DNA from: a virus
Reading direction: 5' to 3' (one strand)
Length of the DNA stretch: 42,663 nucleotides
Virus record (IMG/VR): IMGVR_UViG_3300037189_006099
Location: 1-42,663 of that record
The notes beneath the pieces are model-generated. The model made no database searches. It saw nothing but the letters and a program-made list of their open reading frames with translations, and was not told the origin of the DNA. Both the position numbers and the translations under genes were made by a program. Each line of letters opens with the position of its first letter. Position 1 is the first letter of the stretch. Of this stretch, positions 7,405-15,812 are shown piece by piece.

Positions 7405-8245
7405 TCATGACTCCATCGATGTATCGTGTTAGACTAAATTTATTCATTACGTGGACATCAACACCTGATGTTTTTGTTGCATAGTATTCACCAATATAGC
7501 CTGCCTTCTCGACTAAAAATTTCATTTTGTCATCTTTAATATCTAATAACAAATCTTTATCTGTTGCATATATCATAGAACCGGGTAATGGTGTTGCAAA
7601 TTCACCTTCCGTTTTACCGTTCATGATATTAATAGCAATACTAAAAGCCAAGTCATTTCTAAACGTTGTAGATTCGATATTATATAATACTCTAAAATAC
7701 GTATAGTTTTCTTTTACATAAGATACTAGATCAAAAAATGCACTGTTGACTGGCGTTTTATTAAAAACAAAAACAGTAGCCCAGTAAAACGGAATACTAT
7801 ATTGATTTAATCTTTCAAATTCAGATCTGGGAACATCTGGTGCGAGAGAAAAACTTTTTCTATATATCTGGAAGTCGTGATCGTTATCAATTGCTGATTT
7901 TAACAACGAAGAATTGATAATGTAATCACTATCAAATACTATAGTTCGATCATAGGGAGTGAGATCATAAATCATATGCCGAGACTGATTCCTCCAGTCT
8001 AGCATTTTATAGGCAAGTGCCCCGTCCCTGAAAGGTTTAGATTGAGTATACTTAGCAACCGGTATTGGGATAACTTTATCAAATGTATGAGCAGGATATG
8101 CCTTGGCTAACCAATCGCCGCTATCTGTAATAATGCTTACCGGAATGTCTAAATATTTTCTAATTCGTTCGGCAGCAAAAACAGCCATCTTAACATAATC
8201 AATGGTTGTATTGTTTTGAGCAAAAATAATTGCTCCTGTCGTCAT
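7397..8245 (-). CDS. Glycosyltransferase-like protein (nucleotide-sugar transferase fold), 282 aa
   Basis: The N-terminal segment GAIIFAQNNTTIDYVKMA is followed by VSIITDSGD and then TPYDRTIVFDSDYII, with a canonical DSD metal-binding motif at residues 105-107. The C-terminal part contains RNDLAFSIAINIMNG and DVHVMNK, positioned like the acceptor and histidine elements of GT8-like enzymes. It is paralogous to the following gene. The ATG overlaps the stop of the 116-residue gene by four bases (ATGA), so translation is probably coupled. The product should be a soluble cytoplasmic enzyme; donor and target are unknown. Confidence 0.75.
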   Translation of the reverse strand: MTTGAIIFAQNNTTIDYVKMAVFAAERIRKYLDIPVSIITDSGDWLAKAYPAHTFDKVIPIPVAKYTQSKPFRDGALAYKMLDWRNQSRHMIYDLTPYDRTIVFDSDYIINSSLLKSAIDNDHDFQIYRKSFSLAPDVPRSEFERLNQYSIPFYWATVFVFNKTPVNSAFFDLVSYVKENYTYFRVLYNIESTTFRNDLAFSIAINIMNGKTEGEFATPLPGSMIYATDKDLLLDIKDDKMKFLVEKAGYIGEYYATKTSGVDVHVMNKFSLTRYIDGVMNV

Positions 8246-8592
8246 AGTTCAACCATGTCTGATATTTTTCGCTTGCTCTTTATTTCTGCAAACTTGGCCG
8301 AGTATTCGTTTAATGATTCGAAGTATATAGAAACAATACTATTAAAAAATTCTTGAACATCAGGAATAATTACAGGAAAATTATTCGAATCTAAAAAAGG
8401 CACGTTTGTTTCGTGGCCTAAATCAATTGCTGTTTTGGCAAGATTTATTAACTCGGGTGTGATTTTAAAAGTTGCTCCGCCAAAATAATAAATTACTTTT
8501 TGGTTAAACTCTTCTAAAATGATTCTTCTTTGATTAGATAGCGTTGCCATATAATTAGCAACGGCAAAGGCTTTTTCAACTCTTTCGTCCAT
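8242..8592 (-). CDS. Small helical hypothetical protein, first gene of the glycosyltransferase operon
   Basis: Not recognised. The 116 residues look largely helical (RVEKAFAVANYMATLSNQRR, LINLAKTAIDLG, FNSIVSIYFESLNEYSAKFA) with a charged C-terminus. The start is well supported: GGAG six bases before the ATG, and a promoter about 20 bases upstream. Leading the operon and coupled to the first glycosyltransferase gene by an ATGA overlap, it may be an accessory or regulatory factor for these enzymes. That role is inferred from position only. Confidence 0.7.
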   Translation of the reverse strand: MDERVEKAFAVANYMATLSNQRRIILEEFNQKVIYYFGGATFKITPELINLAKTAIDLGHETNVPFLDSNNFPVIIPDVQEFFNSIVSIYFESLNEYSAKFAEIKSKRKISDMVEL

Positions 8593-8602
8593 AGATAACT
8601 CC

Positions 8603-8624
8603 GTAGTGTACGATGATACACTAC
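8603..8624. repeat. Inverted repeat overlapping the -10 region of the glycosyltransferase promoter
   Basis: GTAGTGTA (8603-8610) and TACACTAC (8617-8624) are perfect 8-base arms with a six-base loop. On the minus strand it covers the -10 hexamer and the expected transcription start, ending just before the GGAG ribosome site. It could be an operator, or a 5' hairpin on transcripts reading in from the structural genes. No T-run follows, so it is not a plain terminator. Confidence 0.7.
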
Positions 8625-8641
8625 AGTAATTAGCTTGTCAA
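8613..8641 (-). promoter_or_regulatory. Sigma70-type promoter of the glycosyltransferase operon
   Basis: On the minus strand, TTGACA (8641-8636, perfect) and TATCAT (8618-8613, five of six matches to TATAAT) are separated by 17 bases. It lies in the 61-base gap between the last structural gene and the first operon gene, with the start codon about 20 bases downstream of the -10. Its sequence differs clearly from the NATAAATA motifs of the neighbouring structural genes, suggesting host-polymerase, earlier expression. Confidence 0.8.
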
Positions 8642-8653
8642 GAGTTTAGGGGA

Positions 8654-9763
8654 TTAAGGTCCTGAACTTGCAACTGTTGGAGCCGAAACTTGGACATAAG
8701 CTCCAGTTGCTCTATAACCACGCACTGTACTTACTAGTGTGCCTGTTACGTTTTCGTCGACGCCGTAACTACCGTGTCCCGAAGTAGTTGCCAGATCTGA
8801 AAATTGAATACTAAATGTGATAATATTTCCGCCAGCGTTAACTGATGCGTAAACATCATACTGGTTTGGCGTGTATGTTGGTTCTTCAGTGAGCTTTTGG
8901 AATAATAGCTGTTGGCTAGTGTTTAATTGATAAAAACCAATACCGCCAGATGCTGTTCCAGAACCTGTAACAACTGTGGTATTATAATTCATAATAATCG
9001 AACCCATGTTAGTTAACATAGTTTGCCAAGAAGTATTTTTTAAGTTTGCAACATCGGGCGTCATGGCTGCTGAAAATTGGATATTTCCGCCAGTGTTAAA
9101 GAAATAACGAGCCGCATTGGAGTCAGTAAATGTTAAAATAACTGTATTAGTAACTGTAGCGTTCCAAGCCGTTGTTCGAACAGATGTTGAATATGTTTCA
9201 AGCGTGCCTTGCGATGAAGGAGGCGTAATTAATTTAAATGTTGTAATAGTGTCAGCATAAGCATTGTATGCCGCGCGGTCTGCTTCTGTAATTTTTACAG
9301 GCATAACTGCTCTTAGAGAAACTGTTACATTAAGATTAGCAGTTGTAGTATTAACAGTATAAGTTCCTACGCCGCCAGCACCACTACCTAAACCAATAAC
9401 AGCCGTGTTAGCTGGCACACTTGTTCCAGAAATTCGTTGTCCAACTTGGATTGTTCCCGATGTTACCGTTGTAACTGTTAGTACGTTACCCACAAGTGTT
9501 CCTGCAAAATAGCAAGTAGGAGCCGGGTCTGTTAAGTTCCCCTGCTCGTTAACGCCTGTTTGGTGTGTTCTAGCATTGATCAAATCTGTTCTTAAATTTG
9601 ACCACTGTGTTGCACTAATAATTGTTCTTGTAGACGGAACTTGACTACTGCTGACAAACTGTCCGTACCCTGTGGTGGAGGCACCGGTACCTAAAATATT
9701 TTGAATTTTAGTTTGAATATTATTATAATCCAATGCTAATACTGATGTACCTTGTCCTGCCAT
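8654..9763 (-). CDS. Virion structural protein with inserted beta module, 369 aa
   Basis: Probably a tail or virion protein; no enzyme motif is seen. The flanks (1-80 and 150-369) read as one domain: LDYNNIQTKIQNILG and WSNLRTDLINARTHQTG before, and ITEADRAAYNAYADT with beta-rich segments after. Residues about 84-149 are an inserted module of the form GTLVGNVLTV...TSGTIQVGQRISG...GGVGTYTV, a beta unit seen in many phage structural proteins. The C-terminus is Ser/Thr/Gly-rich. A late promoter motif and a purine-rich ribosome site (AAGGAAA) precede the ATG, so it can be transcribed separately from the fibre genes. The exact place in the virion is unknown. Confidence 0.75.
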   Translation of the reverse strand: MAGQGTSVLALDYNNIQTKIQNILGTGASTTGYGQFVSSSQVPSTRTIISATQWSNLRTDLINARTHQTGVNEQGNLTDPAPTCYFAGTLVGNVLTVTTVTSGTIQVGQRISGTSVPANTAVIGLGSGAGGVGTYTVNTTTANLNVTVSLRAVMPVKITEADRAAYNAYADTITTFKLITPPSSQGTLETYSTSVRTTAWNATVTNTVILTFTDSNAARYFFNTGGNIQFSAAMTPDVANLKNTSWQTMLTNMGSIIMNYNTTVVTGSGTASGGIGFYQLNTSQQLLFQKLTEEPTYTPNQYDVYASVNAGGNIITFSIQFSDLATTSGHGSYGVDENVTGTLVSTVRGYRATGAYVQVSAPTVASSGP

Positions 9764-9789
9764 GGGGTTTCCTTATTATCTGTGCGTGA

Positions 9790-9797
9790 TATTTATT
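9790..9797 (-). promoter_or_regulatory. T4-type late promoter motif (AATAAATA)
   Basis: The minus strand reads AATAAATA, matching seven of eight bases of the T4 late promoter TATAAATA and fitting the NATAAATA form. It lies 26 bases before the ATG of the 369-residue structural gene, at a junction between genes, with the ribosome site in between. Confidence 0.65.
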
Positions 9798-9798
9798 A

Positions 9799-11274
9799 TT
9801 ATAAAACTAGGCATTCAACTGTTTTGACGCCTTCGTCGCTGTTATCTTCTAGTGCAATAGCAAAAATTCTATTTCCGCATTGAGTGGCATCACTTCTTGC
9901 ATATCCGCTACCCGATGCCATCATTTGATCACCTTTAGCAACTGGTCCAATAACTTTAACAGGAACTCGTCCTTTTAAAGCAACATATACACCGCCTACT
10001 AGGCCTTCATTCATCTTGAACGCAGGCTTATCACTAATCACACCAATTGGGAATGATCCAAATCCGGCGGCTGTTACTTCTTTTTCGCCACCGATCATCA
10101 TTACTGTTCCAACTTCATAATCTGCATCTGGTAGATATTTTTCAGCTAAGTCAGCATAATAAGCGGAAGTAGCTGTACCATTAAAGTTAGCGGCTGTTAA
10201 ATTACCACTAGAATCACGTGCGGCGATTGAGCTAGGTGTTGATAACAAACTAGCAGAGACATAATTGCCGCCAACGCTTAGTGTATCTGCCTTTGCTACA
10301 GTTGAATATACATAGTTAGCATATACGTTATTCCATAACAATGCAGATGTGCCTAGGTTGCTTGTTAAAGTAAATCCAGGAACCACATCGTTGCCAACAA
10401 GTTTCAATGGTGTTTTTGTTGTAGAAGATACAGTTGTCTGGAATTGAATTGTATCGTTAATTTGATTCTGAATTGTTGGAGTTAGTGCTCCAGAATTATA
10501 AACTGCTAAACGAGCAACCGGATTACCTACAGTAAAACCAGGATCACCAAAGTTAACTTGCGCATTAAAGTTTGCACTTCCTGATTGTACAAAGTTGCTA
10601 GCTGGTAAGCCACCTAGTTTTTCTGCGTTTGTAGCAGTTCCCCAGAATCTGTGACTAGTTGAAGTAATACCTGGTTGACTATCATTGTTAGTATTAACTA
10701 GTGTAACGCCTTGATGTATTTTAGTAAAACCAGTAATAGGATTGATCGTAGTATCTAATGTAAATTCGCCGTCTGAACTGATGACAAAGACAATTTGTCC
10801 GTTATCAACTGCTTCGATTACAGCATGAGATGCTCCATTAGTGTCGACAAGACTTACAGATCGCATCTGTGTTGTACCAGAACCAGATACTGCTTGTGGA
10901 CCAATTAAAGTAAAAGTAGATCCGTTGTATGCATATAGTTGTTGGTTTACATTATCAAACCAGAAATCGCCAGTAGTTAATCCCGATGGCGCTGTTGCAC
11001 TAGTTTCCGATCCTCCAGCTGAACGAAATTTAGTCCCGTCGTAGAATTTTAATTTATTATTGCCGGTATCGAACCAAATTTGCCCTTGAATTGGGCGCGG
11101 TGGCTGTATGCTGTTAGCAAAATTTTCTAGCAAATATACAAAATTTTCGTTCTGAATTGCGCCGTATCCAGCATAGTTTTTGCCGATTAATTTTAGATCA
11201 AGCGTTGCATCAACTGTACCGTCTGCGACGGCTGTGATTAACGTTCCATTGTAGCGATTGATTGTGTATGACAT
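9799..11274 (-). CDS. Tail fibre-like protein A (shared N-terminal domain), 491 aa
   Basis: Residues 1-130 form a domain repeated in the next two genes: LIGKNYAGYG, LLENFANS, PIQGQIWFDT and a YDGTKF segment, probably the virion-attachment or trimerisation part. The middle is beta-rich and Ser/Thr/Gly/Asn-rich, as in fibre shafts. The C-terminus (from about 365) contains TSAYYADLAEKYLPDADYEVG, GVISDKPAFKMNEG and LKGRVPVKVIGPV. This resembles the C-terminal domains of phage fibres that mediate chaperoning or receptor contact, some of them self-cleaving as in Peptidase G2-type tails; cleavage is not shown here. A late promoter motif precedes it. Confidence 0.8.
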   Translation of the reverse strand: MSYTINRYNGTLITAVADGTVDATLDLKLIGKNYAGYGAIQNENFVYLLENFANSIQPPRPIQGQIWFDTGNNKLKFYDGTKFRSAGGSETSATAPSGLTTGDFWFDNVNQQLYAYNGSTFTLIGPQAVSGSGTTQMRSVSLVDTNGASHAVIEAVDNGQIVFVISSDGEFTLDTTINPITGFTKIHQGVTLVNTNNDSQPGITSTSHRFWGTATNAEKLGGLPASNFVQSGSANFNAQVNFGDPGFTVGNPVARLAVYNSGALTPTIQNQINDTIQFQTTVSSTTKTPLKLVGNDVVPGFTLTSNLGTSALLWNNVYANYVYSTVAKADTLSVGGNYVSASLLSTPSSIAARDSSGNLTAANFNGTATSAYYADLAEKYLPDADYEVGTVMMIGGEKEVTAAGFGSFPIGVISDKPAFKMNEGLVGGVYVALKGRVPVKVIGPVAKGDQMMASGSGYARSDATQCGNRIFAIALEDNSDEGVKTVECLVL

Positions 11275-11298
11275 CGATCCTGTTCCTTTTACTCTGTA

Positions 11299-11306
11299 TA
11301 TTTATG
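11299..11306 (-). promoter_or_regulatory. T4-type late promoter motif (CATAAATA)
   Basis: The minus strand reads CATAAATA, seven of eight matches to TATAAATA, 24 bases before the ATG of the 491-residue fibre gene. An AAGGAA-type ribosome site stands between the motif and the start. Confidence 0.65.
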
Positions 11307-11315
11307 CTATTTTAG

Positions 11316-12968
11316 TTATAGATTGTTTTGGTACTGCCATGCTCCGCTAACTAACAAGAACAATCTAATAGTCAAATCGCTACATTGGACTCTACAAACT
11401 GTGTTATTTTGATGTTCTGCCGGAGGAAAAATTGTAGTTAAAAGCTGTGATGCAATCTGTGTATTTGTTAATCCAAGGGTAGTTAGACTAATTCCTAGCG
11501 GGGCTGCCTGTATGCTTTGATCGACATATAATTTATTGGCCGCGTCAGTTTGACTAACTGGAGCAGCCACATCTATGATATTTTTAGAACTTACGCTAAC
11601 TGATCCAGACCCTTTTGGTAATAAGATAATATCGCCGTTAGTTTGTACAACATTACTGAAACTAATTGTACCGTTATTAATACTTAAATTACTAACTGTT
11701 AAAGATGTTAATGAACCAACGCTAGTTAATCCAGGGGCGCTGGTAATAACAGAACCTAAACTATTACCAGTTACAACATCAAAACCATTAATTTTATAAG
11801 TTTTACCTGTAAGTAAGTTAAAATTTTCAGTGCTAGACCAAGCAGTTGAATTTCCGTTCCAAGTTATTGACTTAGTAGTAGTGCCCGCTAGCTGGATTCC
11901 GCCGCCTTCAGCTGTGGTGTCTGTTGGTGATGCTGTTTCACCTAATACAATAACTTTATCTAAAATATTAACAGTGGTTGAATTAACCGTAGTTGTTGAT
12001 CCGTTAACTGTTAAGTTACATTCAATTAATACATTTCCGTTAACATCTAGAGTAGCTTGTGGGGTATTGGTATATATTCCAACGTGCTGAGTCGTTGAAT
12101 CAATATACAAACTAGGCAATAGTCCTGTTCCATTCAACAAACTAACTTCAAAGTTTTGATTTAAAATGTTAGATTTAATATTGAATAAGTTTCCAGTCAA
12201 TCCCACATTAATATCGAAGTTAGAATTAACTCCAAGTGTTAACGGAATACTATTTTGAATTGTTAGCGTGCCAGTTGTTGAGGAATTATCTGTAGTTGAA
12301 ACAAAATTTTCTGCGGTTTTAAGACTGCCATCTGCACCTTGTAACGCCGATGCTTTAGAAGTTAATACATTAAAAGCAACTCCGGCGTATGAAGATGCAT
12401 TAAACCCTACACTAATGTTTCCACTAAACCCTGCAATAGTAGTTGCAGGAGTAAATGCATCTTTACTAAAAATTCCCATTAGTACCCTAGATACATAAAG
12501 GTATACTACAGTATGATTTCCGCTGTTTACGTCAACTATATCACCGACAACAAAACCCGATTGGCCTTGATCTGCTGTGTAAATCGGTCCGGCTAGTTTT
12601 GTGGAATTACCGTCATTAAAATACATCTGTTGGCGCTTGTTATCTAACCAGATATCGCCTGTGGTCAAGCTACTAGGGGGAGTGTTTGATACAATAGTAC
12701 CGCCACTAACTTTAAAAGTAATACCATCATAGACTTTTAATCTATTTTCACTAGTATCAAACCATAACTGTCCAGTTTGCGGTTGGGTCGGTTGTGTGCT
12801 ATTTGCAAAGTTTTCTAATAGATGAAAAAAGTTATCGTTTATATAAAGACCATATCCGCTAGTGTTCTTACCTATTAATGTAATGTCGCTAGAAGTTTGG
12901 TCGATTGCACCGTCATTAATGTCAATAAACTTTGACCCATTCGTTCTTAAAATTGTATATGCGCTCAT
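11316..12968 (-). CDS. Tail fibre-like protein B (shared N-terminal domain), 550 aa
   Basis: A paralogue of its two neighbours. The N-terminal domain has DGAIDQTSSDITLIGKNTSGYG, LLENFANSTQPTQPQTGQLW and the YDGITF segment. The middle carries DVNGNVLIECNLTVNGSTTTVN and ILDKVIVLGE, a pattern common in phage fibre shafts before a knob. The C-terminus has QTDAANKLYVDQSIQ, a likely coiled trimer segment, followed by a short terminal domain. No catalytic motif is visible. The ATG shares one base with the stop of the upstream collar-domain gene (TAATG), so the two are co-translated. It probably forms part of a fibre attached to the baseplate. Confidence 0.8.
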   Translation of the reverse strand: MSAYTILRTNGSKFIDINDGAIDQTSSDITLIGKNTSGYGLYINDNFFHLLENFANSTQPTQPQTGQLWFDTSENRLKVYDGITFKVSGGTIVSNTPPSSLTTGDIWLDNKRQQMYFNDGNSTKLAGPIYTADQGQSGFVVGDIVDVNSGNHTVVYLYVSRVLMGIFSKDAFTPATTIAGFSGNISVGFNASSYAGVAFNVLTSKASALQGADGSLKTAENFVSTTDNSSTTGTLTIQNSIPLTLGVNSNFDINVGLTGNLFNIKSNILNQNFEVSLLNGTGLLPSLYIDSTTQHVGIYTNTPQATLDVNGNVLIECNLTVNGSTTTVNSTTVNILDKVIVLGETASPTDTTAEGGGIQLAGTTTKSITWNGNSTAWSSTENFNLLTGKTYKINGFDVVTGNSLGSVITSAPGLTSVGSLTSLTVSNLSINNGTISFSNVVQTNGDIILLPKGSGSVSVSSKNIIDVAAPVSQTDAANKLYVDQSIQAAPLGISLTTLGLTNTQIASQLLTTIFPPAEHQNNTVCRVQCSDLTIRLFLLVSGAWQYQNNL

Positions 12969-15151
12969 TATATCACACCAGTAAAGATAATATAGTTAAT
13001 TGTTTGGTAAGGATTCATAGTTTCAATGCTTGCACCCAATTGACTTACTCCTGTAACACTACCAGTTCTACCTAAACCGTATGCTGTTGCTGTTGAAGTA
13101 CTAACTTGTATATTAGCAGATGCATTTGTATCACTTGCGCCAGTAGATTGATTACCAGGCATTGTGTAGTATTGTCCGCTTGAATCGCTTAATGTATGTT
13201 GGTGGTCTGGTAAGTTTGTTTGGCTAACAGTAATTGACTGTGTTCCAGAAGCTCCGCCAGTAGTTCTAGCAGTAACTTGAGATACGCGACTAGCTTGTCC
13301 GCCTCCTGCACTAACTAATGTACCTGATCCGTCACTCGACGGCACAGTGCCACCATTAGACATGTCGTCTCGACCTAACGGGAATCTTCCGCGCAAGTCG
13401 GGGAGTGCAAATGTTTGATAACCAATGAGCAATCCTTGAGGTCTATATAGATAATTAATCACACTAAACAATAACGGATAGTCACTAATTAAAACTTCAC
13501 TTCCATCGCAAAGCAGATATCCCGCTGGAACATTGTTACCAGCATAAGGAAATATTGCGCCTGCTGGGATAGTTGCTATATGATTAAACAATATTTGTTT
13601 AGTCATCTGCAATAAACCAACATTGGGTCTATAAACTAATAGGGTGTCTGCAGGTACTGAATCAGTAGCTGAGGTTTTTGATGTTATGATACCCTGGTTA
13701 ATTAAGGTATTAAAAATTACAGTACCTGTTTCAGTTTGTCCGTCAAAGCTGATTGAATTACTAGTAACGTCACCTGTTAAACTAAAAACTGTAGGACTTG
13801 CTAGCTTTGAAGCAGATCCGCTAATCTGTCCTGTAATATTACCAATAACGTCACCGTTAAATCTTCCCACAAACGAGTTGGCATAGATATTTCTAAAAGG
13901 TCTAGCAGATGTACCGATATCATATAATCCTGCGGCAGCATCCGACGACGGTAACATTACTGATCCAGCAACTTGATTACCGTTAGTATCAACACTAGTA
14001 AAATGCAATAATCCTTTAGCAGAGATATCGCCGTCGACTGCTAATCCCTTGGCAATAGTTGCTCCGCCTGTAGTGCTAATACTAGCACCACCAATTGCAT
14101 TAACATCATTTGTTCCAGTAATAATTAGTTGGCCAGCAATGCTATTATCAGAATCATCTTTGATTTTTAAAGATCCTTTAACATCTAATACTGTAGAAAT
14201 ATTAGTATTGTTATAACCTATACCAACTTTATTAGTTGCATCAATATATAATGCAGTAGAAGTAAGTCCATTATTAATCAAGTTAAATTGTATCGGAGAT
14301 CCACTAACTTTATTATAGAGAATTGTTGAATTACCAGTTGTACCAATGTTAAAACTTAGGTTACTACCTACAGTTATACCACCATCTGAACGTATGTTTA
14401 ATGGAAAGTTTCCAATACTCAATGCATCTCCGCGCAAGAAACTTGCGGCAGGCACTGTTGATCCGTTAACCAGTAGTCCGTCTGCAGATGTTGCTGTCCC
14501 GTTAAATCTAGTTGGATTTGTTGTATCAGTAGAACCTACAGAGGTTAAAGTGATACCTTGTTTGATACTGTTGAATCCTGTAATAACACTCTTTGGTGAA
14601 AAAGATTCTTTGCTTATAATTGCAATTCTATTGTTATTTGAATATAATGTAACTACTGAATGGTCAGTGTTAGTTGTATCTGTAATAGTTTCTACTTGAG
14701 GACCTGTTAAAGTTCCTGCACTAAACTGCGGGCCGACTAATAACCAGTTTGATCCCGAGAAAATATACAACTGTTGATTAACTGTGTCTGCCCATAAATC
14801 GCCAGGTAAGCTATTAGCTACTGATGGGCGTGAGCTGCCTTTCTTCAACGAACCTGCAGGAGTCCATGTAGTGCCATCATATACCAGTAGCGTATTTGAC
14901 GTTGTATTATACCATAACTGTCCTTGCACTGGATTTGATAGTGCAACGCTGGCAGGAACGTTTGCCGACGACTGAGGGCTTGCAAAATTTTCTAGAAGAT
15001 GTAATAAATCTTCAGCTATCGGTTTTGCATATCCCGGATAATTTTGTCCAACAAATGCCAAACTGGTATCAGTATTCAGCTGTTGATCTAAAACTTTAAT
15101 AGGAACTTTTGTTGGGTTCGAAGAATCTGTAAATGTAACTTGGTACGTCAT
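12968..15151 (-). CDS. Tail fibre-like protein C with phage tail collar domain, 727 aa
   Basis: The N-terminus shares the fibre domain (LAFVGQNYPGYAKPIAEDLL, LLENFASPQ, PVQGQLWYNT). The shaft (about 180-500) is beta-rich with VLDVKGSLKIKDDS-type repeats. The C-terminus from about residue 525 is a phage tail collar domain: IPAGAIFPYAG, VPAGYLLCDGSEV, YPLLFSVI, FALPDLRGRFPLG. It ends with LPDHQHTL and MNPYQTINYIIFTG, the usual end of T4 gp12- or microcystin-dependent-protein-like tips. Such tips are trimeric and often bind surface glycans. GGGAG lies eight bases before the ATG. It is 50% longer than fibre A. Confidence 0.88.
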   Translation of the reverse strand: MTYQVTFTDSSNPTKVPIKVLDQQLNTDTSLAFVGQNYPGYAKPIAEDLLHLLENFASPQSSANVPASVALSNPVQGQLWYNTTSNTLLVYDGTTWTPAGSLKKGSSRPSVANSLPGDLWADTVNQQLYIFSGSNWLLVGPQFSAGTLTGPQVETITDTTNTDHSVVTLYSNNNRIAIISKESFSPKSVITGFNSIKQGITLTSVGSTDTTNPTRFNGTATSADGLLVNGSTVPAASFLRGDALSIGNFPLNIRSDGGITVGSNLSFNIGTTGNSTILYNKVSGSPIQFNLINNGLTSTALYIDATNKVGIGYNNTNISTVLDVKGSLKIKDDSDNSIAGQLIITGTNDVNAIGGASISTTGGATIAKGLAVDGDISAKGLLHFTSVDTNGNQVAGSVMLPSSDAAAGLYDIGTSARPFRNIYANSFVGRFNGDVIGNITGQISGSASKLASPTVFSLTGDVTSNSISFDGQTETGTVIFNTLINQGIITSKTSATDSVPADTLLVYRPNVGLLQMTKQILFNHIATIPAGAIFPYAGNNVPAGYLLCDGSEVLISDYPLLFSVINYLYRPQGLLIGYQTFALPDLRGRFPLGRDDMSNGGTVPSSDGSGTLVSAGGGQASRVSQVTARTTGGASGTQSITVSQTNLPDHQHTLSDSSGQYYTMPGNQSTGASDTNASANIQVSTSTATAYGLGRTGSVTGVSQLGASIETMNPYQTINYIIFTGVI

Positions 15152-15154
15152 TTA

Positions 15155-15760
15155 TTAGACTCCCACTAGGCCGGTAAGGCTTTGAATTCGCACAGTATAA
15201 TCGATTTGAATTAAACGATTTAAACTTTTTTGCACAGGATGAAATATCACATGTGTTAATAATAAACTGTGTCCAGTAGAACTATAACTCTTAAGTCCAA
15301 GTTCATCAAAAATATATGCACTTGAATTAGATCCAGTATCAAATGCGTTCTGATTTGAAGGTTCACCATAGTCTAATAAACAGGTAACAAATACATCTGT
15401 ATAGTTCGTCCCTGTTAAGTGTCTCACTTCAATATAGTTTCTTGTAGGATCTGTATTATTACTTGAATTTCCATCTACAACTTTATAAAATGTTTCATTG
15501 TAAAGACTTGCATTAGTGCCGGTGCTGTTAGGCGTAAGATATGTAATAATACCTGTCGGATCAACTGCGGTTCCGCCGTTACCAAATGACATTTGATAGA
15601 TATGTCCTTCACCGCTATTAGCAATACTTGATGCTAATGCAACGCTGATATTTTCATAATGGATGGCGTTTCTTTTATCTACAAACACTTCTTGAGATTC
15701 GGGATTCCAAATCTTAATGTGTCCTTCAATATGAACTCCAGTTGTATCTTTACTCTGCAT
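15155..15760 (-). CDS. Conserved-looking virion structural protein, 201 aa
   Basis: No enzyme motif is visible. The sequence begins with GVHIEGHIKIWNPESQEVFV and contains DKRNAIHYENISVALASSIA, YQMSFGNGGTAVDPTGIITY and a C-terminal beta segment (LIQIDYTVRIQ). It looks like a compact all-beta protein. Similar proteins are found, from memory, among structural genes of marine T4-like phages, where they may link fibres to the baseplate. It leads the three-fibre block: a late promoter motif lies 20 bases upstream and the collar-fibre gene begins three bases after its stop. Confidence 0.75.
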   Translation of the reverse strand: MQSKDTTGVHIEGHIKIWNPESQEVFVDKRNAIHYENISVALASSIANSGEGHIYQMSFGNGGTAVDPTGIITYLTPNSTGTNASLYNETFYKVVDGNSSNNTDPTRNYIEVRHLTGTNYTDVFVTCLLDYGEPSNQNAFDTGSNSSAYIFDELGLKSYSSTGHSLLLTHVIFHPVQKSLNRLIQIDYTVRIQSLTGLVGV

Positions 15761-15780
15761 ATTAAACTCTCTTTATCTAA

Positions 15781-15788
15781 TATTTATC
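15781..15788 (-). promoter_or_regulatory. T4-type late promoter motif (GATAAATA)
   Basis: The minus strand reads GATAAATA, seven of eight matches to TATAAATA, about 20 bases before the ATG of the 201-residue structural gene. It lies in a 52-base intergenic gap with a purine-rich ribosome site downstream, so it can drive the block 15760-11316. Confidence 0.7.
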
Positions 15789-15812
15789 TAAACTTATTAA
15801 CTGCTAGTTTTA

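Noticed and set aside
3447-8592. ThyX plus the glycosyltransferase operon as a pathway for sugar-modified thymidine-type DNA bases
   Set aside because: ThyX here looks like a normal dTMP-forming enzyme. No base hydroxylase or hydroxymethylase gene is in the window, and the two blocks are on opposite strands with separate promoters.
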